NCBI GenBank assembly: GCA_963723745.1 | Contig: CAVRRZ010000004.1 | Span: 804,201-868,200, forward strand | DNA length: 64,000 nucleotides | From: CAVRRZ01 sp963723745 | GTDB taxonomy: Bacteria > Actinomycetota > Actinomycetes > Mycobacteriales > Geodermatophilaceae | Direction of reading: 5' to 3' | Shown: positions 26,546 through 33,955 of the stretch, in pieces | Numbering within the stretch: the stretch's first letter is position 1 | How the letters are laid out: each line of letters begins with the position of its first letter | Notes under the pieces: generated by a model | The model's input: only the letters and a program-made list of their open reading frames with translations | What the model was told of the DNA's origin: nothing | Database searches by the model: none | Program-made: the position numbers and the translations under genes

Positions 26546-26767
26546 CTAGTAGTACGTACGCAGCCACTCGAAACGGCGGGCCGTCGCCGCCCGTTGTGCC
26601 GCCAGCCAGTTATCGAAGTCCTCTCGAGACACGCGCCAGTAGGCCCGGCTTCCGACGCCGATATTCACCGCGGGGATGTGACCGCCAGTGATCAGCTTCG
26701 TCGCCTGGTCGACGCTGATGCTCAGTTCGGCAGCCATGTCCTTCGGCGTCAGATGTCTTGCGCTCAC
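26546..26767 (-). CDS. Excisionase-like HTH DNA-binding protein
   Basis: A 73-residue winged-helix/HTH_17 protein: HLTPKDMAAELSISVDQATKLITGGHIPAVNIGVGSRAYWRVSREDFDNWLAAQR. This is the usual excisionase-type fold in actinobacterial mobile elements, which directs integrase to excise. The GTG start overlaps the stop of another HTH gene by 4 bases (GTGA); that upstream gene is split by an insertion sequence, so the expression of this one is probably impaired. Confidence 0.8.
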   Translation of the reverse strand: MSARHLTPKDMAAELSISVDQATKLITGGHIPAVNIGVGSRAYWRVSREDFDNWLAAQRAATARRFEWLRTYY

Positions 26768-26923
26768 AGGGTTCGCCGGGACCGCGGGGCGAAGGCAAAG
26801 CGAGGCGTTTGCTCGACAACGACGTTGTGGTGAGTCATGGCCATGATCGACCGGACATCCTCCTCGGTGAACCTTGCTTCACCACGGGCCATGCGACAGT
26901 GCGGCCACTCCCGGCGACGAGCC
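26764..26923 (-). pseudogene. 3' part of an HTH gene split by IS21-A
   Basis: On the minus strand the frame continues from the insertion point with ARRREWPHCRMARGEARFTEEDVRSIM and ends at TGA, overlapping the next start. The 5' part is at 33210-33300, beyond the nested insertion sequences. Joining them with one copy of the GAGCC duplication gives an unbroken 81-residue HTH protein. Bases 26919-26923 are the target duplication. Confidence 0.85.
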
Positions 26924-26950
26924 TGTCGACGACGCCTGAAAACTGACCCC

Positions 26951-26954
26951 CTAG
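26951..26954. repeat. CTAG target duplication, left of IS1380-type element
   Basis: CTAG is present on both sides of the IS1380-type element (here and 28669-28672). The intact right terminus of element A has a single CTAG at the equivalent place (33177-33180 region), which shows the ancestral sequence. Confidence 0.82.
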
Positions 26955-28668
26955 CCCGGATCTTTCGTGATCTTGTCCGGTGTGATCGTCGTCGGGGTTC
27001 TTGTCCCGCGTGGGCTTGAGGATCGCATCGGGGTGTGACGGTTCGCCCGAGGTCGTTCGGGTGGGCGCCGGTTCCACTGGCCGGTCGGGTTCTCGGGTCG
27101 TCGGGGTGGGGTTCCGGCGGTCAGCCGGTCGCGGCGGCCGGTGGTGGGGCGGTCAGCCGGGCGAGGGCGTCGAGGGCGGCCAGCACGAGCGCGGTGAACG
27201 GCGCGGTAGCCGCGAGGTGCAACAAGCGTCGGCGTCCGGTGCGGGCGACTCGGGCGGGGATGGAGAACAGTCGTAGCCGCAGCTTCTTGGGTTCCCACCG
27301 TCGGGCGGCCTCGTGGCCGGGGTGGCCGGTGAGGGCGAGGGTCTGCATCCAGGCGGTGAGTTCGCAGGCCAGTGCCACGATGGCGCACCAGATCTGGTTC
27401 TGGGCGAAGTCGTGCAGCGGGAGGTTGGTCAGGCCGGTGTCCTTGGCGCATCGGATGCGGTCCTCGCAGCGGGCTCGGCGGCGGTGGCGCAGCTCGAGGT
27501 CGGCGAGCTGGCCTCTGGTGGTGTTGGTGACGAACGCGGTGATCCGTAGTCCGTCGAGGTCGGTGATGCGCAGCTGCGCGCCGGGGTGCGGGCGTTCTTT
27601 GCGCACGATCAGCCGCATCCCGTCCGGCCAGGAGCCCAGCTCGAACAGGTCGGTGACCTCGGCGACCCAGGCGCCGGGCCGGAGCTGGCCGTCGGCGTCG
27701 TAGGCCGGGGTCCACACGTGCTCGGGGATCGTCGCCAGCCTGGCCTGGATGCTGGGGAGGTCGCCGGGCAGGGAGAACCCGACCGAGTACGAGAGTCGGC
27801 GGCGGGTCAGCCAGGCCAGCAGCTCATGCGTGCCGCCGGCGCCGTCGACCCGGATGAGGACTTTCTTGCCGCGGTCGTGCCCGCCGGGCAGCTGTGCCAG
27901 CGCCGCTTTGAGCACCGTGAGGTGGTCGGCGGCGGTGTTGGAGCCGGCGTTGCCCTTGCGCAGCGCGAACGCCAGTGGTTCCCCGGTGCCGTCCTGTCCG
28001 TGGTCGACGAACGCCCACAGCGGGTGGAAACCGAAGCCGCGCTTGAACGTCGGCGCCGCCGCTTCCTTCTCCGAGTGCGCCGTCACCAGCGTGGCGTCCA
28101 CGTCGATCACCACCGGCCGGTGAGCGTCCGCGGCGTGGTCAGGGGCGTGCTCGCCGGCCAGCGCCCACGCCTGGGCGCGGGCCGTCGCCCGGGCGGTGTT
28201 GATCGCGGCCAGCGCTGCCGTGACGTCAGCGGCCAGCGCGTCGATGCACCGCGACACCGTCGGGTCCGAGGCCACCGGGCCGAACACCTCTGGGCAGGCG
28301 CGGAGCTGGGCGATGTCGGCCAGGCAATCCCCACCGATCGCCAAGCTCACCGCAAGATCGAGCACGATCTTGCCCGGGTCGTGGATGGCCAGCGGCTTGC
28401 GCCACGGCGACAGCGCCTTCGACAGCGCGGCGGTGAGACCGACGGTCTGCGCCGTCCTCAGCAGCAGTGTCGCCCCGGCGTGCGGCACCACGCTCGACCC
28501 GCCGCCATCCACTGTCAGCGCCGGGTACGGCCCGGTAGTCTTCTTCACCAGAAAGGTGCTCCAGTTCCTGCGCGATCATGACCCTCGACAAGTCACATCG
28601 TTGCAGTTCAGGAGCACCTTTCCTACTTCTGGAGCCGACCGATCACGGACCGGTGTGAAAGCCCCGGG
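26955..28668 (-). mobile_element. IS1380-family insertion sequence, 1714 bp
   Basis: Terminal repeats begin CCCGGATCTTTC on the left and CCCGGGGCTTTC (complement) on the right. A 4-bp CTAG duplication flanks it, the family's typical length. It contains one transposase. It lies between the outer and inner left-end repeats of IS21-A. Confidence 0.88.
27121..28548 (-). CDS. IS1380-family transposase
   Basis: A 475-residue DDE (DDE_Tnp_1) transposase. Recognisable segments: GDCLADIAQLR, DPTVSRCIDAL, VVIDVDATLVTAHSEKEAAAPTFKRGFGFHPLWAF (first catalytic Asp), ALRKGNAGSNTAADH, KKVLIRVDGAGGTHELLAWL (second Asp), YSVGFSLP, and the RARCEDRIRCAKDTGLTNLP region (Glu). Full length, unbroken and therefore potentially active. 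Start ATG 28548, near the right end. Confidence 0.93.
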   Translation of the reverse strand: MKKTTGPYPALTVDGGGSSVVPHAGATLLLRTAQTVGLTAALSKALSPWRKPLAIHDPGKIVLDLAVSLAIGGDCLADIAQLRACPEVFGPVASDPTVSRCIDALAADVTAALAAINTARATARAQAWALAGEHAPDHAADAHRPVVIDVDATLVTAHSEKEAAAPTFKRGFGFHPLWAFVDHGQDGTGEPLAFALRKGNAGSNTAADHLTVLKAALAQLPGGHDRGKKVLIRVDGAGGTHELLAWLTRRRLSYSVGFSLPGDLPSIQARLATIPEHVWTPAYDADGQLRPGAWVAEVTDLFELGSWPDGMRLIVRKERPHPGAQLRITDLDGLRITAFVTNTTRGQLADLELRHRRRARCEDRIRCAKDTGLTNLPLHDFAQNQIWCAIVALACELTAWMQTLALTGHPGHEAARRWEPKKLRLRLFSIPARVARTGRRRLLHLAATAPFTALVLAALDALARLTAPPPAAATG

Positions 28669-28672
28669 CTAG
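28669..28672. repeat. CTAG target duplication, right of IS1380-type element
   Basis: Second copy of the 4-bp duplication made by the IS1380-type insertion; see 26951-26954. Confidence 0.82.
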
Positions 28673-28735
28673 CGACACTCGAAAAGTGACCCCCTCCCGA
28701 GACCCTGGCTCGAGCCGAGCCGGGGAGGGGACGAG

Positions 28736-29096
28736 GTGCTGGCAGTGGAGGACTGGGCGGAGATCCGCCGGCTGCATCGGGCCGAGGGCATCCCGATCAA
28801 GCAGATCGTGCGGGTGCTGGGCGTCTCGCGGAACACCGTGCGGGCGGCCCTGCGGGCCGAGGGTCCGCCGAAGTACGAGCGGGTCGGCCAGCCGTCGATC
28901 GTCGATGAGGCGGAGCCGCGGATCCGGGAGCTGTTGCAGGCGTTTCCGACGATGCCCGCGACGGTGATCGCCGAGCGGATCGGCTGGACCCGGTCCATGA
29001 CCGTGCTCAAGAAGCGGGTGGCCGAGCTGCGGCCGGTGTATCTGCCGCCGGATCCGGCGTCCCGCACCGCGTATGTGGCCGGCGAGATCGCCCAGT
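28736..29096 (+). pseudogene. istA: istA of element A, 5' part
   Basis: Encodes the N-terminal 120 residues of an IS21 IstA transposase: HTH EIRRLHRAEGIPIKQIVRVLGVSRNTVRAALR and a second DNA-binding part. The frame then enters the end of element B and stops 17 bases later. The 3' part resumes at 31496. Joining 29096 to 31496 (one CAGT copy) gives the normal sequence GEIAQFDLWFPP and a 413-residue protein. Confidence 0.9.
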
Positions 29097-29232
29097 TGAC
29101 GGCGCTCAGCTGAAAGTCCCCAGACCTGCTCACTGAAAGTCCCCACCCGTGGAGCTCCGCCGAGACGGCGGGGGCTCCTCCGAGGATGGCGGTCTCTGAC
29201 CACCGCACCACCTCGAAGGAGCCCTGCCTCTC

Positions 29233-30594
29233 ATGCTCACACGGGAGGACGACATCGACGTGCACGCGCTACGTCGCCAGGGCTGGACGATCTCGGCGAT
29301 CGCCCGGCACCTGGGTCGCGACCGCAAGACCATCCGCGCCTACCTGAACGGCCGCCAGGCCGGGGTCCGCGCCCCGGCCGGCCCTGATCCATTCGACCCG
29401 TTCGTCGACTACTGCCGCGCCCGGCTGGCCGAGGACCCGCACCTGTGGGCCATGACCTTGTTCGACGAGGTCACCGGCCTGGGCTACGACCGGGCGTCCT
29501 CCACCTTCACCCGCCAGCTGCGGGCCCGGGAGCTGCGCCCGGCCTGCCAGCCGTGCGCGCCGGCCAAGGGCCGCCCGGCGGCGGTGATCGACCATCCGGC
29601 CGGTGAGGAGACCCAGTGGGACTGGGTCGAGCTTCCCGACCCGCCCGCCTCCTGGGCCGCCGCCGGCTACACCGGCAAGGCGTTCCTGCTGGTCGGGGCG
29701 CTGGCGCACTCCGGCCGCTGGCGTGGAGTGCTCTGTTCGAGCATGGAGCAGCCGGTCCTGATCGACGCCCTGCACCGTGTCTCGGTGGCCCTGGGCGGGC
29801 TGACCCGCAGCTGGCGGTTCGACCGGATGGCGACGGTCTGCCACCCCGCCACCGGGAGGGTGAGCGCGTCGTTCGCCGCGGTCGCCAAGCACTACGGCGT
29901 CACCGTGGCGATCTGCCCGCCGCGGCGCGGCAACCGCAAGGGCGTGGTGGAGAAGGCCAACCACACCGCCGCCCAGCGCTGGTGGCGCACCCTGGCCGAC
30001 GAGGTCACGCCCGAGCAGGCGCAGGCCGGACTCGACGAGTTCTGCGCCATCCGCGGCGACGCCCGGCTGCGCACACTCGGCGGCCGGCGGGGCACCGTCT
30101 CCAGCTTCCTCGCCGACGAGCGGCTCACGCCGCTGCCGGCACCGTTCCCGGCCGCGCTCACCGTGGAGCGGAAGGTCTCCGCGCAGGCGCTGGTCGCCTA
30201 CCGCGGCAACTTCTACTCCGTCCCGCCGGAGCTGACCGGTACCACGGTGACCGTGGCCCACCGCCTCGGCGCCACCAGCATCGACATCAGCACCGGCTCG
30301 ACCACCGGCCGACTGCCGACGGTGGTGGCCCGGCACCGGCTGGCCACCGACGGGGCCGGAGCGATGATCCGCGACTCGGTCCACGTGACCGCGCTGGAGA
30401 CCGCCGCGCTGGCCGCGTTCGCCACCGCCGCGCCGCACCGGCGCAAGCAGCGCATCCCACCCGGCCCCGCGGCCCAAGCGGCCGCCGACCACCTCCGCGA
30501 GAAGGCCACCGCGACCGCCCCAGATCCCGGCCGGGTCGTCATCGACCTGGCCGCCTACGACCGCGCCGCCCGAGGAAGGAACACCCTCCGATGA
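29233..30594 (+). CDS. istA: IS21-family transposase IstA (element B)
   Basis: A 453-residue IS21 transposase. HTH: LRRQGWTISAIARHLGRDRKTIRAYLNG. The integrase core (rve) has Asp in ETQWDWVE, Asp in WRFDRMATVCHP and Glu in KGVVEKANHTAA. It ends with the target-protein C-terminal domain and overlaps istB by 4 bases (ATGA). Intact; together with IstB it should support transposition. Confidence 0.94.
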   Translation: MLTREDDIDVHALRRQGWTISAIARHLGRDRKTIRAYLNGRQAGVRAPAGPDPFDPFVDYCRARLAEDPHLWAMTLFDEVTGLGYDRASSTFTRQLRARELRPACQPCAPAKGRPAAVIDHPAGEETQWDWVELPDPPASWAAAGYTGKAFLLVGALAHSGRWRGVLCSSMEQPVLIDALHRVSVALGGLTRSWRFDRMATVCHPATGRVSASFAAVAKHYGVTVAICPPRRGNRKGVVEKANHTAAQRWWRTLADEVTPEQAQAGLDEFCAIRGDARLRTLGGRRGTVSSFLADERLTPLPAPFPAALTVERKVSAQALVAYRGNFYSVPPELTGTTVTVAHRLGATSIDISTGSTTGRLPTVVARHRLATDGAGAMIRDSVHVTALETAALAAFATAAPHRRKQRIPPGPAAQAAADHLREKATATAPDPGRVVIDLAAYDRAARGRNTLR

Positions 30595-31430
30595 CCACCC
30601 CACACAGCGCACCACCGCCCGAGCCGAGCACGAACCTGCAGGCCAGCGTCTACCAGCAGCTGCGCGGGCACCTGGCCACCCTGAAGCTGCACGCCGCCGC
30701 CGAGGCCCTACCCGGCGTGCTCGACGCCGCCCGCGCCGAGAACCTCAGCCTGACCGCGGCCCTCGAGCGACTGCTGGCCCTGGAGGTGAGCGACACCGAG
30801 GCCCGCCGGCTGGCCGGCCGGCTCCGGTTCGCCTCCCTGCCCAGCCCGGCCTCCCTGGAGGACTTCGACTACGACGCCGCCCCCGGAGTCGACCGCGCGC
30901 TCATCGCCGAGCTGGCGACCTGCCGCTACCTCGAGTCAGCGACGAACGTGCTGCTCATCGGCCCACCCGGAGTCGGCAAGACCCACCTGGCCGTCGGCCT
31001 CGCGCGGGCCTCGGCCCAAGCCGGCTACCGCACCTACTTCACCACCGCCGCCGACCTCGCAGCCCGCTGCCACCGCGCCGCCATCGAGGGCCGGTGGGCC
31101 ACCACCATGCGGTTCTTCGCCGGACCCACCCTGCTCGTCATCGACGAACTGGGCTACCTCCCGCTACCGGCCGAGGCTGCCTCCGCGCTGTTCCAGGTCG
31201 TCTCCCAGCGCTACGGCAAGACCTCGATCGTGCTGACCACCAACCGAGGAGTCGCCTCCTGGGGCGAGGTCCTCGGCGACACCACCGTCGCCGCGGCCAT
31301 GCTCGACCGGCTCCTGCACCGCTCCGTCGTGCTCAACCTCGATGGCGACAGCTACCGGTTGCGCGATCACCACGCCCGCACCGACACCCTCCGCCGCACC
31401 GCCACCGGAACCCGACGACCACTAACCTGA
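30591..31430 (+). CDS. istB: IS21 helper ATPase IstB (element B)
   Basis: A 279-residue AAA+ ATPase that selects target DNA for IstA. Walker A is GPPGVGKTHLAVG near residue 123, Walker B LLVIDELGYLP, with the sensor VLTTNRGVASWGEVLGD and arginine-containing AMLDRLLHRS. The ATG overlaps the istA stop. Intact. Confidence 0.94.
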   Translation: MTTPHSAPPPEPSTNLQASVYQQLRGHLATLKLHAAAEALPGVLDAARAENLSLTAALERLLALEVSDTEARRLAGRLRFASLPSPASLEDFDYDAAPGVDRALIAELATCRYLESATNVLLIGPPGVGKTHLAVGLARASAQAGYRTYFTTAADLAARCHRAAIEGRWATTMRFFAGPTLLVIDELGYLPLPAEAASALFQVVSQRYGKTSIVLTTNRGVASWGEVLGDTTVAAAMLDRLLHRSVVLNLDGDSYRLRDHHARTDTLRRTATGTRRPLT

Positions 31431-31495
31431 CCGCGCACCCGGGTGGGGACTTTCGATGAGCACCCCTGGGGAGATTCGGCGAGCGCCATCACAGT

Positions 31496-32376
31496 TCGAC
31501 CTGTGGTTCCCGCCGATCACCCTGCCGGTCGGTTTCGGCCAGACCCGCACGGCGAAGCAGTTGCCGGTGCTGACCATGGTTTGCGGCTACTCCCGCTGGG
31601 CGGCCGCGGTGCTCATCCCCTCCCGCGCCGCGGAGGACCTGTTCGCCGGCTGGTGGCAGCTGCTGGCTGGCCTCGGGGCGGTGCCGCGGGTGCTGGTCTG
31701 GGACGGAGAGGGCGCGGTCGGCCGCTGGCGCGGCGGCCGCTCCGAACTCACCGCCGAGTGCCAGGGCTTCCGCGGCACCCTGGCCACGAGGGTGCTGATC
31801 TGCCGGCCGGCCGATCCAGAGGCCAAGGGCCTGGTCGAGCGGCTGCACGACTACCTGGAGCGCTCCTTCCTGCCCGGTCGCACCTTCACCGGCCCGGCGG
31901 ACTTCAACGCGCAGATCTCGGCCTGGCTGGGGTTGGTGAACACCCGCACCCGGCGAGCGCTGGGCTGCGCTCCGACCGACCGGATCGCCGCCGACCTCGA
32001 GCGGATGCTTCCCCTTCCGCCGGTGGCCCCGGTGACTGGTTGGCGGACCTCCACGCGGCTGGCCCGCGACCATTACGTGCGGCTGGACGGCAACGACTAC
32101 TCGGTGCATCCGACAGTGATCGGCCGCCGGGTCGAGGTGGTCGCTGACCTGCACCGGGTGCGGGTGCTCTGCGAGGGCCGGGTCGTGGCCGACCACGACC
32201 GGACCTGGGCCCGCCACCAGACCATCTCCGCTGCCGAGCACGTGACCGCGGCGAAGGCACTGCGCGCGGCCCGGATCGGGCTGCTTCGTCCGCCCCCGCC
32301 GGCCGAGGAAGTGCAGATCCGGCCGCTGAGTGACTACGACGCCGCGCTCGGCCTCTCCGATGGAGGCGTGGCATGA
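31496..32376 (+). pseudogene. istA: istA of element A, 3' part
   Basis: Encodes the catalytic half of IstA of element A: FDLWFPPITLPVGFGQT (first Asp), LVWDGEGAVGRW (second), PEAKGLVERLHDYLERSFLPGRTF (Glu), and the C-terminal domain YVRLDGNDYSVHPTVIGRRVEV. An ATG at 31456, inside the end of element B, could start a truncated protein in this frame. The end overlaps istB by 4 bases. Confidence 0.9.
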
Positions 32377-33149
32377 GCGGCCGGGACCTGGGCGCAGAAG
32401 TCGCGTTCCTGACCCGCGCGCTCAAGGCGCCCACGCTGCGGGAGGCGGTGCCGCGATTGGCCGAGCGGGCCCGCGAGCAGTCCTGGTCGCACGAGGAGTT
32501 CCTGATCGCCTGCCTGCAGCGGGAGGTCTCCGCACGGGAGTCCCACGGCGGTGAGGGCCGGATCCGGGCCGCCCGCTTCCCGGCCCGAAAGAGCCTCGAG
32601 GAGTTCGACTTCGACCACGCCCGCGGGCTCAAGCGGGACCTCATCGCGCACCTGGGCACCCTGGACTGCGTCACCGCGAAGGAAAATGTGCTGCTGCTCG
32701 GGCCACCCGGCACCGGCAAGACGCACCTGGCCACCGGGCTGGCGATCCGCGCCTGCCAGGCCGGTCACCGGGTGCTGTTCGCCACCGCTACCGAGTGGGT
32801 CACCCGACTGGCCGAGGCCCACCACGCTGGCCGATTGCAGGACGAACTCCGCCGACTTGGCCGCTATCCGCTGCTGGTGGTCGACGAAGTCGGCTACGTG
32901 CCGTTCGAGCCCGAGGCAGCCAACCTGTTCTTCCAACTCGTGAGCAGCCGCTACGAGCGGGCCTCGCTGATCGTCACCTCCAACAAGCCCTTCGGCCGCT
33001 GGGGCGAGGTCTTCGGCGACGAGGTGGTCGCCGCCGCCATGATCGACCGCCTCGTCCACCACGCCGAGGTCATCTCCCTCAAGGGCGACAGCTACCGGCT
33101 CAAGGACCGAGACCTCGGCCGCTCCGCGGCCGCCACCGAAGACGCATGA
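32373..33149 (+). CDS. istB: IS21 helper ATPase IstB (element A)
   Basis: A 258-residue AAA+ ATPase with LLGPPGTGKTHLATGLA (Walker A), LLVVDEVGYVPFEPEAANLFFQL (Walker B), IVTSNKPFGRWGEVFGDEVVAAAMIDRLVHH. It differs clearly from the IstB of element B, so the two elements belong to different subgroups. Intact, but its partner istA is split. Confidence 0.93.
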   Translation: MSGRDLGAEVAFLTRALKAPTLREAVPRLAERAREQSWSHEEFLIACLQREVSARESHGGEGRIRAARFPARKSLEEFDFDHARGLKRDLIAHLGTLDCVTAKENVLLLGPPGTGKTHLATGLAIRACQAGHRVLFATATEWVTRLAEAHHAGRLQDELRRLGRYPLLVVDEVGYVPFEPEAANLFFQLVSSRYERASLIVTSNKPFGRWGEVFGDEVVAAAMIDRLVHHAEVISLKGDSYRLKDRDLGRSAAATEDA

Positions 33150-33209
33150 CCACGAGGGGGGTCAACTTTCGGCCGTCGCTAGGGGGTCAACTTTGGACCG
33201 TCGTTGACA

Positions 33210-33300
33210 GAGCCTTCTCTCTGACGTAACGCTCCGACTGCTGCAGAGCCCGCGCTACTTCGGCCGGTGTGAATAGCCGAGGCAGCGCGGGCTCTGTCAT
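33210..33300 (-). pseudogene. 5' part of the HTH gene split by IS21-A
   Basis: From ATG 33300 the minus-strand frame reads MTEPALPRLFTPAEVARALQ and QSERYVREKA, a MerR/excisionase-type HTH, and then hits the insertion. The rest is at 26764-26918. Joined length is 246 bases, exactly 82 codons. A 13-bp inverted repeat (33244-33256 with 33284-33296) inside this segment may be an operator-like site. Confidence 0.85.
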
Positions 33301-33387
33301 GCGTTCAGCATGGCGCACACGACGCCACGGGGCTTGTTACGTGCTGTGGCAACAGCGCGCTGCCGCTAGCACCGCGTCCTGTTCGCA

Positions 33388-33660
33388 TCAGACAGGCCGC
33401 GCACCAGCCGCGGCCAGTGCGAGCCCAAGGAAGCCGAACAGATCGGCCGCTTCGGCGAGCGTCAGCGGCTCCGCGAGGCTTCCCACGGTCCGCCAGTCGA
33501 CCACCAGACGAGGGCCGTCATCGTCGATCAGCCAGCCGCCGACGGAGCCGAAGTGGAAAGGCCGCCCGACACATCCAGCGTCCGGGAACCCGCAGGCCTG
33601 GGCCGCGGCGTGCTCCGCCGGCTCGCACCACGGCTCGTGTCGCTCGTTCGTGTGCTGACT
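33388..33660 (-). pseudogene. Small Cys/His-containing phage-type protein lacking a start codon
   Basis: A 90-codon frame with clear protein-like composition: HEPWCEPAEHAAAQACG, GCVGRPFHFGSVGGWLIDDD, then a helical tail (LTLAEAADLFGFLGLALAA). This layout (W-C-x3-H...C) is familiar from small proteins of actinobacterial mobile elements. The frame is preceded by AAAGGCGAG as a good ribosome site, but no ATG, GTG, TTG or CTG lies at the expected place before AGT CAG CAC. It is either inactivated or starts unusually. Confidence 0.5.
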
Positions 33661-33695
33661 GGGTCTCTCGCCTTTCTAGGACGGTGAGGGGTCAA

Positions 33696-33730
33696 GGCCT
33701 CGTCTCGGTCTTCGACACCGAGGCGGGGCC
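33696..33730. terminator. Hairpin near attR
   Basis: A 14-bp stem with two G-T pairs (33696-33709 with 33717-33730), reading GGCCTCGTCTCGGT, followed by GTCTT on the plus strand. Probable terminator close to the right end of the element. Confidence 0.55.
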
Positions 33731-33769
33731 GTCTTGCATCTTGTAGTTCGGGTCTGACAGGCCTGGCCG

Positions 33770-33787
33770 ATGGCACATCCATGGCAC
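33770..33787. promoter_or_regulatory. Paired ATGGCAC repeats, right arm
   Basis: Two ATGGCAC units separated by 4 bases, matching the pair at 20477-20494 near attL. About 105 bases inside attR. Nearby small palindromes (AAACGTC-GGAA-GACGTTT at 33819-33836; GCCGG-CCGGC just before) may add sites. Confidence 0.6.
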
Positions 33788-33892
33788 AGGACGCCGGAAA
33801 GCTCCGGCAGACGGTGGCAAACGTCGGAAGACGTTTCCGCAGGTCAAACCGCGGAGGGCCACGAACGCGCAGGTCGACAGGACCCGCGTAGT

Positions 33893-33910
33893 AGTACGGC
33901 GTCATCTCCT
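33893..33910. repeat. Right attachment site core (attR)
   Basis: The second perfect copy of the 18-bp core (see 20414). It is followed by GACGGCGC, which would have made TGA the original stop of the NlpC/P60-VanY gene. The chromosome resumes here. Confidence 0.88.
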
Positions 33911-33955
33911 GACGGCGCATCCCGACCGAAGCGGGGTGGCGACAGTCCGCCGCGG

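Larger units (their letters stand above)
29097..31491 (+). mobile_element. IS21-family element B, nested in istA of element A, 2395 bp
   Basis: Ends start TGACGGCGCTC on the left and TGATGGCGCTC on the right complement. They carry inner repeats TGAAAGTCCCCA at 29111 and 29134, mirrored at 31441-31455. CAGT is duplicated at 29093-29096 and 31492-31495. It encodes an intact istA-istB pair. Confidence 0.9.
26924..33209 (+). mobile_element. IS21-family element A, interrupted by two other insertion sequences
   Basis: The ends start TGTCGACGACG (26924) and, complementary, TGTCAACGACG (33209), and are flanked by the 5-bp duplication GAGCC (26919-26923 and 33210-33214). Inner repeats of the type GAAAxxTGACCCCC recur at both ends, as in IS21 multi-repeat termini. 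Its istA is split by element B and its left terminal repeats are split by an IS1380-type element. Without them it would be about 2.2 kb. Confidence 0.88.
20414..33910. mobile_element. Integrated prophage remnant, ~13.5 kb
   Basis: Bounded by 18-bp att repeats with a tyrosine integrase at the left end. Contents: integrase, tape-measure fragment, tail-region gene, lipoproteins, small membrane proteins, DUF4258/DUF2283 pair and two excisionase-like HTH genes, plus three nested insertion sequences occupying 26924-33209. Base use is slightly less GC-rich than the flanks and gene density is lower. No capsid, portal or terminase gene remains, so it cannot be a full phage. Confidence 0.85.

Noticed and set aside
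26924..33209. Composite transposon made by the two IS21-type elements
   Set aside because: The two belong to different subgroups and one is nested inside the other. No cargo lies between two copies.
33244..33296. 13-bp inverted repeat as a terminator
   Set aside because: It lies within the 5' coding part of the split HTH gene, so termination is unlikely; an operator role is possible.
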